The position numbers were made by a program, and so were the translations under genes. DNA of 64,000 nucleotides. It comes from Bacteroidia bacterium (GTDB taxonomy: Bacteria > Bacteroidota > Bacteroidia > J057). Positions within the stretch are counted from its first letter, which is position 1; every line of letters starts with the position of its first letter. The stretch covers positions 1,736,001-1,800,000 of the forward strand of contig JAWKNO010000001.1 in the NCBI GenBank assembly GCA_041391665.1, given 5' to 3'. A model generated the notes under the pieces. It was not told the DNA's origin, made no database searches, and saw nothing but the letters and a program-made list of their open reading frames with translations. Below are positions 7,785-16,064 of this stretch, one piece after another.

Positions 7785-10700
7785 ATGTTGAGAACCGCTG
7801 TCGTTACCGTTATTTTTGTATTTAGTTGTTTTTTTATTTCTGCCCAAACACCGCTTTCGCCGGAATCGCACGGGGGAAATCCGACTAAGATACTCGACCT
7901 GAAAAATCCTGCTGCAAGTACCCTGGTCAAGATTACAGAAGAGGACTTTTCCCGGCAAAATCCGCGCTTCCGCAGCTTTTTGCCAAAAGAAAGAAAATGT
8001 AGTACACTGGAAGTTGAAGCGGATATGCAGATTCAACATGCCGATGAATCTGAAAGCAAAGATGAATTTGAAGAATGGCTTGATGGTGCGATCAAACGCG
8101 ATCAGACTACGCGTTCTCTTAGCCGAAAAGCCGGTCCCGATGAGGTAATCACTTTGCCTGTGGTTATTCATGTGATTTATTCCTACCCAGCTGAAAATAT
8201 CAGCGATGAACAGGTGCTTTCTCAAATAGAAGTGCTGAACCAGGATTACCGCCGCACCAATGCTGACCAGGACCGCACTCCTAAAGAGTTTAAAAAGGTG
8301 GCTGTTGATACGGGTATTGAGTTTTGCCTCGCCACCGTTGATCCTTCCGGAAATCCTACCACCGGCATTGACCGGGTATCTATGAGTGGGAGCCCGTTTG
8401 CCGAACGATATATAAATGAGACTATAAAACCTGCAACGATATGGGATACCGATCGGTATTTGAATATTTGGGTGTGTAATATCGCCGGTGGCATCCTTGG
8501 TTACGCGCAGTTTCCCGTATCTTCCGGGCTCACAGGGCTTCCCGGCTCCACGGGAAGGGCTGATGCCGATGGCGTAGTAATCAGTTACAATACATTTGGT
8601 ACAAGTGGTACTGTAGTGGCTCCGTTTGATAAGGGCCGTACCGCCACCCATGAAATCGGACATTGGCTGGGCCTGCGTCATATCTGGGGAGACGGTCCCT
8701 GTGGCGTAGATGATTTCTGTAAAGATACACCCGAAACCAGCCAGGCAAACTTTTCATGCCCTCCGGGAGTAACCGGTTGTGCCGGTACCAATGCAATGGT
8801 TCAAAATTATATGGACTATACGGATGATGCCTGCATGAATATGTTTACGGCTGAACAGCGTATGCGTATGCGCGCGGTATTGGAAAATAGTCCCAGACGC
8901 AACAATCTGATTAATTCTACTACCTGTATCGCCGCTAAAACTCCTCCCGAACCTGCCTTTACTGTCGATCTCCGTACAGGATGCGGGCCACTGACAGTAA
9001 ACTTTACCAATAACTCAACCAACGACCCCGAAACGTTTGAATGGTCATTCCCCGGAGGAAAACCTGCTACCTCAAATAAACCGGAACAAAAAGTAGTTTA
9101 TCGTCAGGCGGGGGTATATCCCGTCAGTCTGCGGGTCACCAATTCCGGTGGTACGCGCTCCATTACCATGGATCAGTATATCCAGGTGTATGAAACGGGC
9201 AGGCAACTGCCATTGGAAGCTAAATTTGAAACAGGAAACACTTTTCCTCCCCAAGGATTTGTGATCCTTAATCCCGATAATGATGATACATGGGCTCAAT
9301 CCGGGAAGGTAGGTGGAATGGGGAAAAGTAATGGCGCGCTCTGGTTAAATAACTACGATAATAATCTGACAGGTGGTGCTGACTGGTTTATGACTCCCGT
9401 TATGGATTTCTCTACGGGGGTAAATACCCGCCTGAGTTTTGATCTGGCTTATGCGATGTTTGACGAAAAGTACAGTGATACTTTAGGTATTTTTATCTCT
9501 ACCGGTTGTGAAGCTTCTTTTCAGAATATTTATTATAAAGGCGGAAAAGACCTTACCACCGGATCCGCTCAATCCCGGGTTTTTTCCCCCCTTGCCGGAG
9601 AATGGCGAACAGAAATTATTGATCTCAGTCAGTTTGACGGTTTACCTTTTGTCCAGATTGCTTTTGTGGGTTTTTCCGGACATGGAAATGATTTGTTTAT
9701 TGACAACCTGAATGTCCAGTCCCGCCCGGTCCCGGCTCCGGTTGCCGACTTTGTCGTGACTTCCACAACAGTTTGTGCCGGTGGATCGATTTCATTCAGC
9801 GATAAATCTTCCAATACCCCGACGTCGTGGGTTTGGTCATTTCCCGGGGCAAGCCCGGCCAGTGATACTACAGCCAATCCCGTCGTAACTTTCCCCTCGC
9901 CGGGTATTTACGATGTCATGCTGACCGTCTCTGGTCCCGGTGGCAGCCATACCATCAACCGTGAGGGATATATCGTCGTAAAACCTCGTCCTGCGCTGAA
10001 ACTCACTTCTACCAAAACTGATATTTGCCTGGGCGAAGAAATCACCCTTACCGCTTTCGGTATGGACAAGTATATATGGGATCTGAAAGGCGATGCCCCC
10101 GCTCCGGCTGGTAATGCCATTACCCTGCAACCCAAAAATGATGTTGTCTATTCAATCACGGGTGAAGGTGATGCTGCTTGTGTTGGGACAGCTTCCGTAA
10201 CGATCAGGGTTCAGCAAATTAGGCCACTGACAGTTACCCCCCCTGTAGCAACGATATGCAAGGGAGGAGAAATCGGACTGAATGCGACGGGTGCACGCAG
10301 TTATTTATGGTTTCCGGCAGCAGGACTAAGCAATACTTCCAGCGGATTTGTAAACGCATCTCCTGAGCGTACGACAGACTACACCGTTACAGGGATCAGC
10401 GATACAGGATGTGAACTGAAATCTACCGTAAGGGTTGAAGTGGAGGAGATTCCTCAAAACTTTCTGCTTTCAGCATCCCGGCAACTGCTCTGCCCGGGGG
10501 AAACCGCAACCCTCACCGCCTCCGGCGCTGCCGGGTATGTGTGGGCTCCGGCCACCGGACTCAATACAACCTCCGGTGAACAGGTGCTGGCCTCGCCTGC
10601 ACAAACCACGACTTATACCGTTACTGCTACCACACAGAATGGCTGTACTTTTCAGAAAAAAATTACGATACAGGTAGCGCCCCGTCCGGATGTAAATATT

Positions 10701-13319
10701 CAATCGGGAATTACGGCGGTATGTCAGGGGCAGCGCGTGCGATTGAGCGCTTCAGGTGCCGATGCTTTCCTATGGTCTCCGTCTGCGTATGTAGATCGCA
10801 TCAGTGGCCCGGTAGCAGAGGCATTCCCGGAAGTAAATACAACATTTTCTGTCGTCGGAAGCAACTCCTTTGGCTGCCTAGATACAGCAAAAATCTATAT
10901 CGAGGTATTTAAAGCTCCACCTGTCGTCATTGATGCTTCTGCAAAAGTGATTTGCCGGGGCAGTAATGTGAAGTTAAGTGCCGTGGGAAGTGGAAGTTTT
11001 ACCTGGGATCCAGCCCCTGGTCTGAGGTCAGCTTTTAATCAGGAAGCGATTGTTTCGCCAACTACTGATCAAATCTACGCCGTTACCAATGTCGATCCGA
11101 ATGGCTGTCTGGCCCGTGGTGAGGTCACCATTCAGGTTGCAGATGGCCTTCGCCCCGTGGCAGATTTTAAGATGGATCAGTCTTTTTCCTGCTCTGGCCA
11201 GGAAATACAATTTACCAGCACATCACAAGGCGCTGTCGATTTTCTCTGGGAAATCCCCAAAGGTATTCCGTCCACTTCCACCTTGCCCAATCCCCGAATA
11301 AAATTTATCGAAGAAGGCGTTCATGATGTTGTATTGACCGTAAGGGGGTGCAATGGACAATCGGACAGAAAAACTGCGCTGGGTGAAATTGTGATTACTG
11401 CGCCATTCTCCCTTCGGCTTAATACGGGTGATGTTACGGTTTGCCGTGATTCGCCTTTCCGGTTGGAGGCTTCGGGCAATGGCGCTGGAAATTTTACATG
11501 GTCTCCGGCTGTGGGGCTTGATAAAACAGAAGGAAAATCGGTTGTCGCAAACCCTGAACAAACCACTACTTATACGGTCACTGCTTCTGACGCTCAGGGC
11601 TGTCAGGCATCACGGACCGTGACGCTGTTTGTCAGTGGTCTGGGCAATAAGCTAAAAGTTGCGCCATTTGCACCTGTTATTTGTGCCGGGGAATCTGTTA
11701 CACTTTCTGCGGTAGGTGCAGTCAACTACGAATGGAGTCCACGCACAGGGTTAAATACTTTTTCTGCTGCTTCGGTGGTCGCAACACCCACAAAGACCAC
11801 TACTTATACAGTTACCGCTTCTGACCTGGACGGATGTGTGTTTACTGATACGGTACGGGTGGAAGTAAGGCCGCGAAAAGTAATTACTGTAGAACCGGCT
11901 TCTCCCATGATATGTGAAGGCTCGTCTATAAAATTGCGTGTAAATGGAGAAGGGGTATATAATTGGTCGCCAGGGTATGGGCTTGGTGCTGTCACCGGTA
12001 ATGAAATTGATGCTTTTCCTACTCAGACAACCACTTATACGGTAAATGGGGTAGATGCTCAGGGTTGTACGAGCACGGGACAGGTAACAGTTTCCGTTGA
12101 AAAAATCCAGCCGATAAGTGTATATGCGCAGGATAATGGGATCTGTAAAGGTCAGGCAACGTTGCTGACTGCCAAAGGTGGCGGGAGCTATGTATGGAGT
12201 CCTGCTACCGGGTTGGATAAAACCTCCGGTGCGATTATTTCTGCGGCGCCTAAAGTAACTACTACCTATACAGTTACCGGAGGATCAGCCAACTGCCCTC
12301 AAACACAGACAGTAACTGTCGAAGTCGCAGAGCCAAAGCCACTGAAAATTGAGCCCGAAACGCCTCAAATTTGCATGGGAGGAGTCGTAAAGCTGGAGGT
12401 TTTTGGGGGCACGACTTATATCTGGAATGGTGATGAGGGATTGAGTTCTGCCGCAGGATCAGTGGTATCCGTTTCACCAAAGAAAACAGCAAGCTACACG
12501 GTAATGTCTGTAGACACTGCGGGCTGTGAGACCTCTGGAGCTGTGACGGTAAGGGTCAATGCCGGAGGATTTCTTTCTGCAACCACTTCTGCTTCGAGTG
12601 TATGTGCCGGAGAAGAAATTACCCTTTCGGCAGATGGGGCAGATACTTACGAATGGTTGCCGGCGCGGGGAGTACTGGCTCGCCCGACTGCGCGCACATA
12701 TGCAAGGCCAGATACTTCTGTTAGGTACACGGTCGTAGGCAAAGATGTACTTGGGTGTGTGGATACCGCTTCTGTAAATATTGGCGTTAGCCGGATCGAT
12801 GCAGATTTTGAGCTTTCTGCCATGGATATCGACCTGGCAGAATCCACCGGACTGGTTCGGTTTACCGATAAAACTGCCGGCGCACAAGCCTGGATATGGG
12901 ACTTCGGTATTGGCAGCACTTCACGGCAGCCAAACCCCAGCCACGTTTATACAGAGGCTGGAACCTATATTGTTACGCTTCGTGTTTCTGACGGTGTATG
13001 TGAAGATATTGTGCAGAAGGAAATACGGGTAAAAAACTCCAGCAGCCTGGAAGATATTACAGATCTCGGGGAAATCAATATTACCTCTAAGCCAGTCAAC
13101 GGTCGGGTAGATATGGTGATGAACAGCCCCCGGAAAATGTACCTGCGTATGCGTCTGCTCGACGATGCGGGTTTCCAGTTACTCTCGGGCTCTCTGCGAA
13201 TCAACTCCGGTGAATACCGCCAGCAGTTGGACCTGACTGGCTTTGATACCGGTATTTACCATATTCAGCTGACGGATGGCGTTGCAACAATTACCCGAAC
13301 GATTGACTATCAGCAATAA
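7785..13319 (+). CDS. Giant T9SS-exported M43 (pappalysin-like) metalloprotease with PKD and Ig-like repeats
   Basis: 1844 residues. Order: signal peptide (1-20, ending FISAQ); propeptide to about 120; M43-type metzincin domain about 125-375 with zinc motif HEIGHWLGLRH (H289, E290, H293, H299) and Met-turn NYMDY (M343); PKD domain about 390-465; choice-of-anchor-J/MAM-like domain about 470-645 (ending LFIDNLNVQ); second PKD about 650-730; five tandem Ig-like units of about 75 residues; a PKD domain; six more units; a last PKD about 1665-1750; C-terminal T9SS sorting domain about 1760-1844. Each Ig unit carries an early Cys (ICxG), a central YxWxP and TTTYTVTxxxxxGC, suggesting one disulfide per unit. 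M43 enzymes are secreted endopeptidases. The gene ends base-to-base against the convergent Omp28 gene. Secretion and protease class are well supported; substrate unknown. Confidence 0.9.
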   Translation: MLRTAVVTVIFVFSCFFISAQTPLSPESHGGNPTKILDLKNPAASTLVKITEEDFSRQNPRFRSFLPKERKCSTLEVEADMQIQHADESESKDEFEEWLDGAIKRDQTTRSLSRKAGPDEVITLPVVIHVIYSYPAENISDEQVLSQIEVLNQDYRRTNADQDRTPKEFKKVAVDTGIEFCLATVDPSGNPTTGIDRVSMSGSPFAERYINETIKPATIWDTDRYLNIWVCNIAGGILGYAQFPVSSGLTGLPGSTGRADADGVVISYNTFGTSGTVVAPFDKGRTATHEIGHWLGLRHIWGDGPCGVDDFCKDTPETSQANFSCPPGVTGCAGTNAMVQNYMDYTDDACMNMFTAEQRMRMRAVLENSPRRNNLINSTTCIAAKTPPEPAFTVDLRTGCGPLTVNFTNNSTNDPETFEWSFPGGKPATSNKPEQKVVYRQAGVYPVSLRVTNSGGTRSITMDQYIQVYETGRQLPLEAKFETGNTFPPQGFVILNPDNDDTWAQSGKVGGMGKSNGALWLNNYDNNLTGGADWFMTPVMDFSTGVNTRLSFDLAYAMFDEKYSDTLGIFISTGCEASFQNIYYKGGKDLTTGSAQSRVFSPLAGEWRTEIIDLSQFDGLPFVQIAFVGFSGHGNDLFIDNLNVQSRPVPAPVADFVVTSTTVCAGGSISFSDKSSNTPTSWVWSFPGASPASDTTANPVVTFPSPGIYDVMLTVSGPGGSHTINREGYIVVKPRPALKLTSTKTDICLGEEITLTAFGMDKYIWDLKGDAPAPAGNAITLQPKNDVVYSITGEGDAACVGTASVTIRVQQIRPLTVTPPVATICKGGEIGLNATGARSYLWFPAAGLSNTSSGFVNASPERTTDYTVTGISDTGCELKSTVRVEVEEIPQNFLLSASRQLLCPGETATLTASGAAGYVWAPATGLNTTSGEQVLASPAQTTTYTVTATTQNGCTFQKKITIQVAPRPDVNIQSGITAVCQGQRVRLSASGADAFLWSPSAYVDRISGPVAEAFPEVNTTFSVVGSNSFGCLDTAKIYIEVFKAPPVVIDASAKVICRGSNVKLSAVGSGSFTWDPAPGLRSAFNQEAIVSPTTDQIYAVTNVDPNGCLARGEVTIQVADGLRPVADFKMDQSFSCSGQEIQFTSTSQGAVDFLWEIPKGIPSTSTLPNPRIKFIEEGVHDVVLTVRGCNGQSDRKTALGEIVITAPFSLRLNTGDVTVCRDSPFRLEASGNGAGNFTWSPAVGLDKTEGKSVVANPEQTTTYTVTASDAQGCQASRTVTLFVSGLGNKLKVAPFAPVICAGESVTLSAVGAVNYEWSPRTGLNTFSAASVVATPTKTTTYTVTASDLDGCVFTDTVRVEVRPRKVITVEPASPMICEGSSIKLRVNGEGVYNWSPGYGLGAVTGNEIDAFPTQTTTYTVNGVDAQGCTSTGQVTVSVEKIQPISVYAQDNGICKGQATLLTAKGGGSYVWSPATGLDKTSGAIISAAPKVTTTYTVTGGSANCPQTQTVTVEVAEPKPLKIEPETPQICMGGVVKLEVFGGTTYIWNGDEGLSSAAGSVVSVSPKKTASYTVMSVDTAGCETSGAVTVRVNAGGFLSATTSASSVCAGEEITLSADGADTYEWLPARGVLARPTARTYARPDTSVRYTVVGKDVLGCVDTASVNIGVSRIDADFELSAMDIDLAESTGLVRFTDKTAGAQAWIWDFGIGSTSRQPNPSHVYTEAGTYIVTLRVSDGVCEDIVQKEIRVKNSSSLEDITDLGEINITSKPVNGRVDMVMNSPRKMYLRMRLLDDAGFQLLSGSLRINSGEYRQQLDLTGFDTGIYHIQLTDGVATITRTIDYQQ

Positions 13320-14207
13320 TTACTGGACAAGCGGAAGCATTTCTACCTGACGCACTTCCTGGGTCGTGCGGTTGTGTATAAAGGCAACGATACTGCACCG
13401 GGAAGGATCAAATTCTGGATTGAGCTTATAGGAATAGCTCAATGTAAATCGCGCATCTTTGCTGATCGCTGAAGTACTTACAGGCTGCCCCCATGTCCCG
13501 TTGATGGCGGCACGAAGTACATTGTGATGAACATAATCCGGAATGTCAGGGCTACTGCCGGTAGCTTTATAGTCTTTTTGCCAGTCAACAATTCCATCTT
13601 CAATCAGGAATACAGAAAGATGATCATCAGCAGGCGCAGTTGTCAGGTATTTGATATCGACTACAGTTGTGAGCTTCAGACTGTCAGGGTCGTAACAGTT
13701 GAAAATTCGGAGACCGGCTTCCGGTGCCTCCTGCAATCTCTGATCGACATAGGTAGGCCATGAATTGAAATTATTGTTCATATTCACGCGGTCAACCATC
13801 CCAAAAGGAACCGCACTGGTATTGTTAAGGGCACTATAAATCTCAATACCCGCAGGTGTGGTAAAGTTGGTTCCATATTGACTGGCACCCGCCGTGTAGG
13901 TAGACAATGATCCTGCATGAATGGTGACAAGAATTACTTTCCCCTCTTTCGCTTCAATCAGCTGATGTACTTTTGCCGATGCTTCGGGGCAGTTTCCGCA
14001 TTTGTGCCCGGTCATTTCTTCCAGCAACACCTTTTTTTCAATGGTGGTTCCCGCTCCAAAAGCTTCGGTCTGCCCTGCATCTGCCAGGCACTGTTCATCT
14101 GCTGAAAGAGAAGTTACTTCATCCAGATAGGGTGATTCTATAATGTCGCAGGCTCCCGCGAATATTAAAACCAATGACAGTAGTGCGAATATCCTGATAG
14201 CTTTCAT
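13320..14207 (-). CDS. Omp28-related outer membrane lipoprotein
   Basis: 295 residues from the ATG at 14207; an upstream in-frame ATG at 14246 precedes no conserved sequence. Lipobox LIFAGAC puts the lipidated Cys at residue 20. Then VLLEEMTGHKCGNCPEAS, the thioredoxin-like start of the Omp28 family with a CxxC pair (C70, C73), and a long beta-rich C-terminal region. The family is outer-membrane associated, first described in Porphyromonas; the redox activity of its CxxC is unproven. It follows the DUF6029 gene by 76 bases on the same strand, a pairing that suggests an operon. Its stop codon directly abuts the stop of the convergent protease gene. Confidence 0.88.
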   Translation of the reverse strand: MKAIRIFALLSLVLIFAGACDIIESPYLDEVTSLSADEQCLADAGQTEAFGAGTTIEKKVLLEEMTGHKCGNCPEASAKVHQLIEAKEGKVILVTIHAGSLSTYTAGASQYGTNFTTPAGIEIYSALNNTSAVPFGMVDRVNMNNNFNSWPTYVDQRLQEAPEAGLRIFNCYDPDSLKLTTVVDIKYLTTAPADDHLSVFLIEDGIVDWQKDYKATGSSPDIPDYVHHNVLRAAINGTWGQPVSTSAISKDARFTLSYSYKLNPEFDPSRCSIVAFIHNRTTQEVRQVEMLPLVQ

Positions 14208-14283
14208 TGTAGGAACTTTTTTTCGTAAAAAAACAAAATTTGTCAAAAAAATCTATCGTCTTCCCGACATAAATTAAACATCA

Positions 14284-15936
14284 TCAAAACGAACTGCTAA
14301 GTGCAAGGCCAAAACCGTTGGAGGCCGGTACTTCCCGGCAGATTCCACCCACACATAGTAATCCTCTGCGCTGGCGGCTGTAACCCAACGAAATGCGGTT
14401 GGCTTCAAAAGCGTAAGCGAATGAAAAATTATAATAATGTACCCGTAAGTCGGGATCGGGATTTCCATAGTTATATTCATCAAAAACGGTAATATACCAG
14501 TTGGGGGAAATCGATAATTCTCCCAAAACCATCGCCCAACTGCCCATATCCTGTTTGGTGTACATATGTTGCAATTCGCCTCTTACAGATACTTTCCGGG
14601 CGATTTTATATTGCGCCTCAATCACCCCGATATGGGTGTCTACCAGTTCGTGCCCTCCATTATTTGTACCCAGTGTGATGACATTCTGGTTGTATTTGAG
14701 GTGGATATAGGTGAGGATCGTGCGAAGGTTTTTTGTCCACCTTTTGTTGAATTCAAAATTGATATCTTCAAAATACAGGTTGTGAAGATCGCCCATAAAC
14801 GATGATTCGTAGCGGAATTTGGGCTCTGTAAATACCGTATCCAGTCCGCTGATCCGTGAATAGTTCACCGTGAGTTGGGTGCCGTATTTTCCGCCCAGTT
14901 TTGTCCCCTTCTGAATCGTGTAAAGAATACTCGCCTGAATCCCCACTTCTCCGTTGAGTTGTGTCGCATAGGGATAGAGGGTAGGCAGCCGGTAGGTGTG
15001 GAGTTTGGAGATTGCCGGGAGAAAACTCAGCGATAACTCCTGAAGAGAAACCGTTCGCTCCGAACGAAAATCCATATTATCGATTCGTTTGGCACTGACA
15101 TTTATCCCCAATCCTTTTTGCGAATAGGTTGCATTCACATAAAGCGCATTTCCGGGATTATAGACATATCGGTTGAGTTGAAAAGGATCGTTGATTTTGT
15201 AGGCATATTCTGCATCCATGGCAAAATTTCCATAATTGAGGCGGGTTCTTGCAGAAAATGCGGAAACATTCTCCGGAAGCTTTAAAATCAGGTCGTCGTC
15301 TTCCTGAAATTTATTCACAACACTCGCTCCAATCGTAATGCCCAACTTTGACTCTCTCAAAAATGCGGTTGCCTGATTGAGGTTGAGTTCTGTATCTGCT
15401 CCCCGGATCAACGAAGAAGTTCTTTCCCAAAACTTGCGCTGCTTTCCAATGAATCCCTTGACATAAAAGCCGGGTATAGGCGAAAATTTGGCGCGAATGC
15501 CGTCGATGGAATTATCAATTCCCAATGCCCACTCCTGATAAGCGCGGAATATAATTCCATTTCCAAACTGATCGTAAAAATTGCCGACGGTAATATCCAG
15601 TTTGTCTGAGTTATAGGAGGCAAACCGGTATGGCAATCCCTGGCCTTTATACCGCTGATCAAAGCCCAGCAGCGGATTGAGGTAAGCTTCATATCGCACG
15701 CCGGCGCTAAACTGGTTTTTCTGATACGTAAGCTGTAAAAAGCTGTTGGAAAGCACATGCTCATCTACCGCAGATGCACCGATAATCGAATCAGGAAACA
15801 GATACTGCACATCTGATTGAAAACTGCCGCTGATACTGCCTGCATTCCCTTCCTGTGCGAGCAGAAAAGTAGGGAAAAAAACTACAGATACCGCAAACAA
15901 TATTGCCTTAATGAAAGTAGTAAAAGTATCAACCAT
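14284..15936 (-). CDS. DUF6029-type outer membrane beta-barrel protein
   Basis: 550 residues from the ATG at 15936 (a TTG lies three codons upstream). Signal peptide to about residue 27 (FPTFLLAQ), then a run of alternating amphipathic strands ending in Phe (LALSSSF), as expected of an outer-membrane barrel. The segment LDITVGNFYDQFGNGIIFR is what I associate with DUF6029 proteins of Bacteroidota. No enzymatic motif. Upstream of the Omp28 lipoprotein gene; they may act together at the cell surface (inference). Confidence 0.75.
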   Translation of the reverse strand: MVDTFTTFIKAILFAVSVVFFPTFLLAQEGNAGSISGSFQSDVQYLFPDSIIGASAVDEHVLSNSFLQLTYQKNQFSAGVRYEAYLNPLLGFDQRYKGQGLPYRFASYNSDKLDITVGNFYDQFGNGIIFRAYQEWALGIDNSIDGIRAKFSPIPGFYVKGFIGKQRKFWERTSSLIRGADTELNLNQATAFLRESKLGITIGASVVNKFQEDDDLILKLPENVSAFSARTRLNYGNFAMDAEYAYKINDPFQLNRYVYNPGNALYVNATYSQKGLGINVSAKRIDNMDFRSERTVSLQELSLSFLPAISKLHTYRLPTLYPYATQLNGEVGIQASILYTIQKGTKLGGKYGTQLTVNYSRISGLDTVFTEPKFRYESSFMGDLHNLYFEDINFEFNKRWTKNLRTILTYIHLKYNQNVITLGTNNGGHELVDTHIGVIEAQYKIARKVSVRGELQHMYTKQDMGSWAMVLGELSISPNWYITVFDEYNYGNPDPDLRVHYYNFSFAYAFEANRISLGYSRQRRGLLCVGGICREVPASNGFGLALSSSF

Positions 15937-16064
15937 AAATGCCAACTAAGGTAAAAGGGGAATTGCAAAGATAGACAATTATTCTTTTTACATTCAACTT
16001 CGATATTTCCCTCCTTCGTAAGAAATGGTTATCTTGATGCAAACACAATTTCAGGACATACTAC

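Noticed and set aside
7692..8681. 329-codon minus-strand open frame
   Set aside because: It lies antisense to the protease N-terminus and the 3' end of the ankyrin gene and shows no domain.
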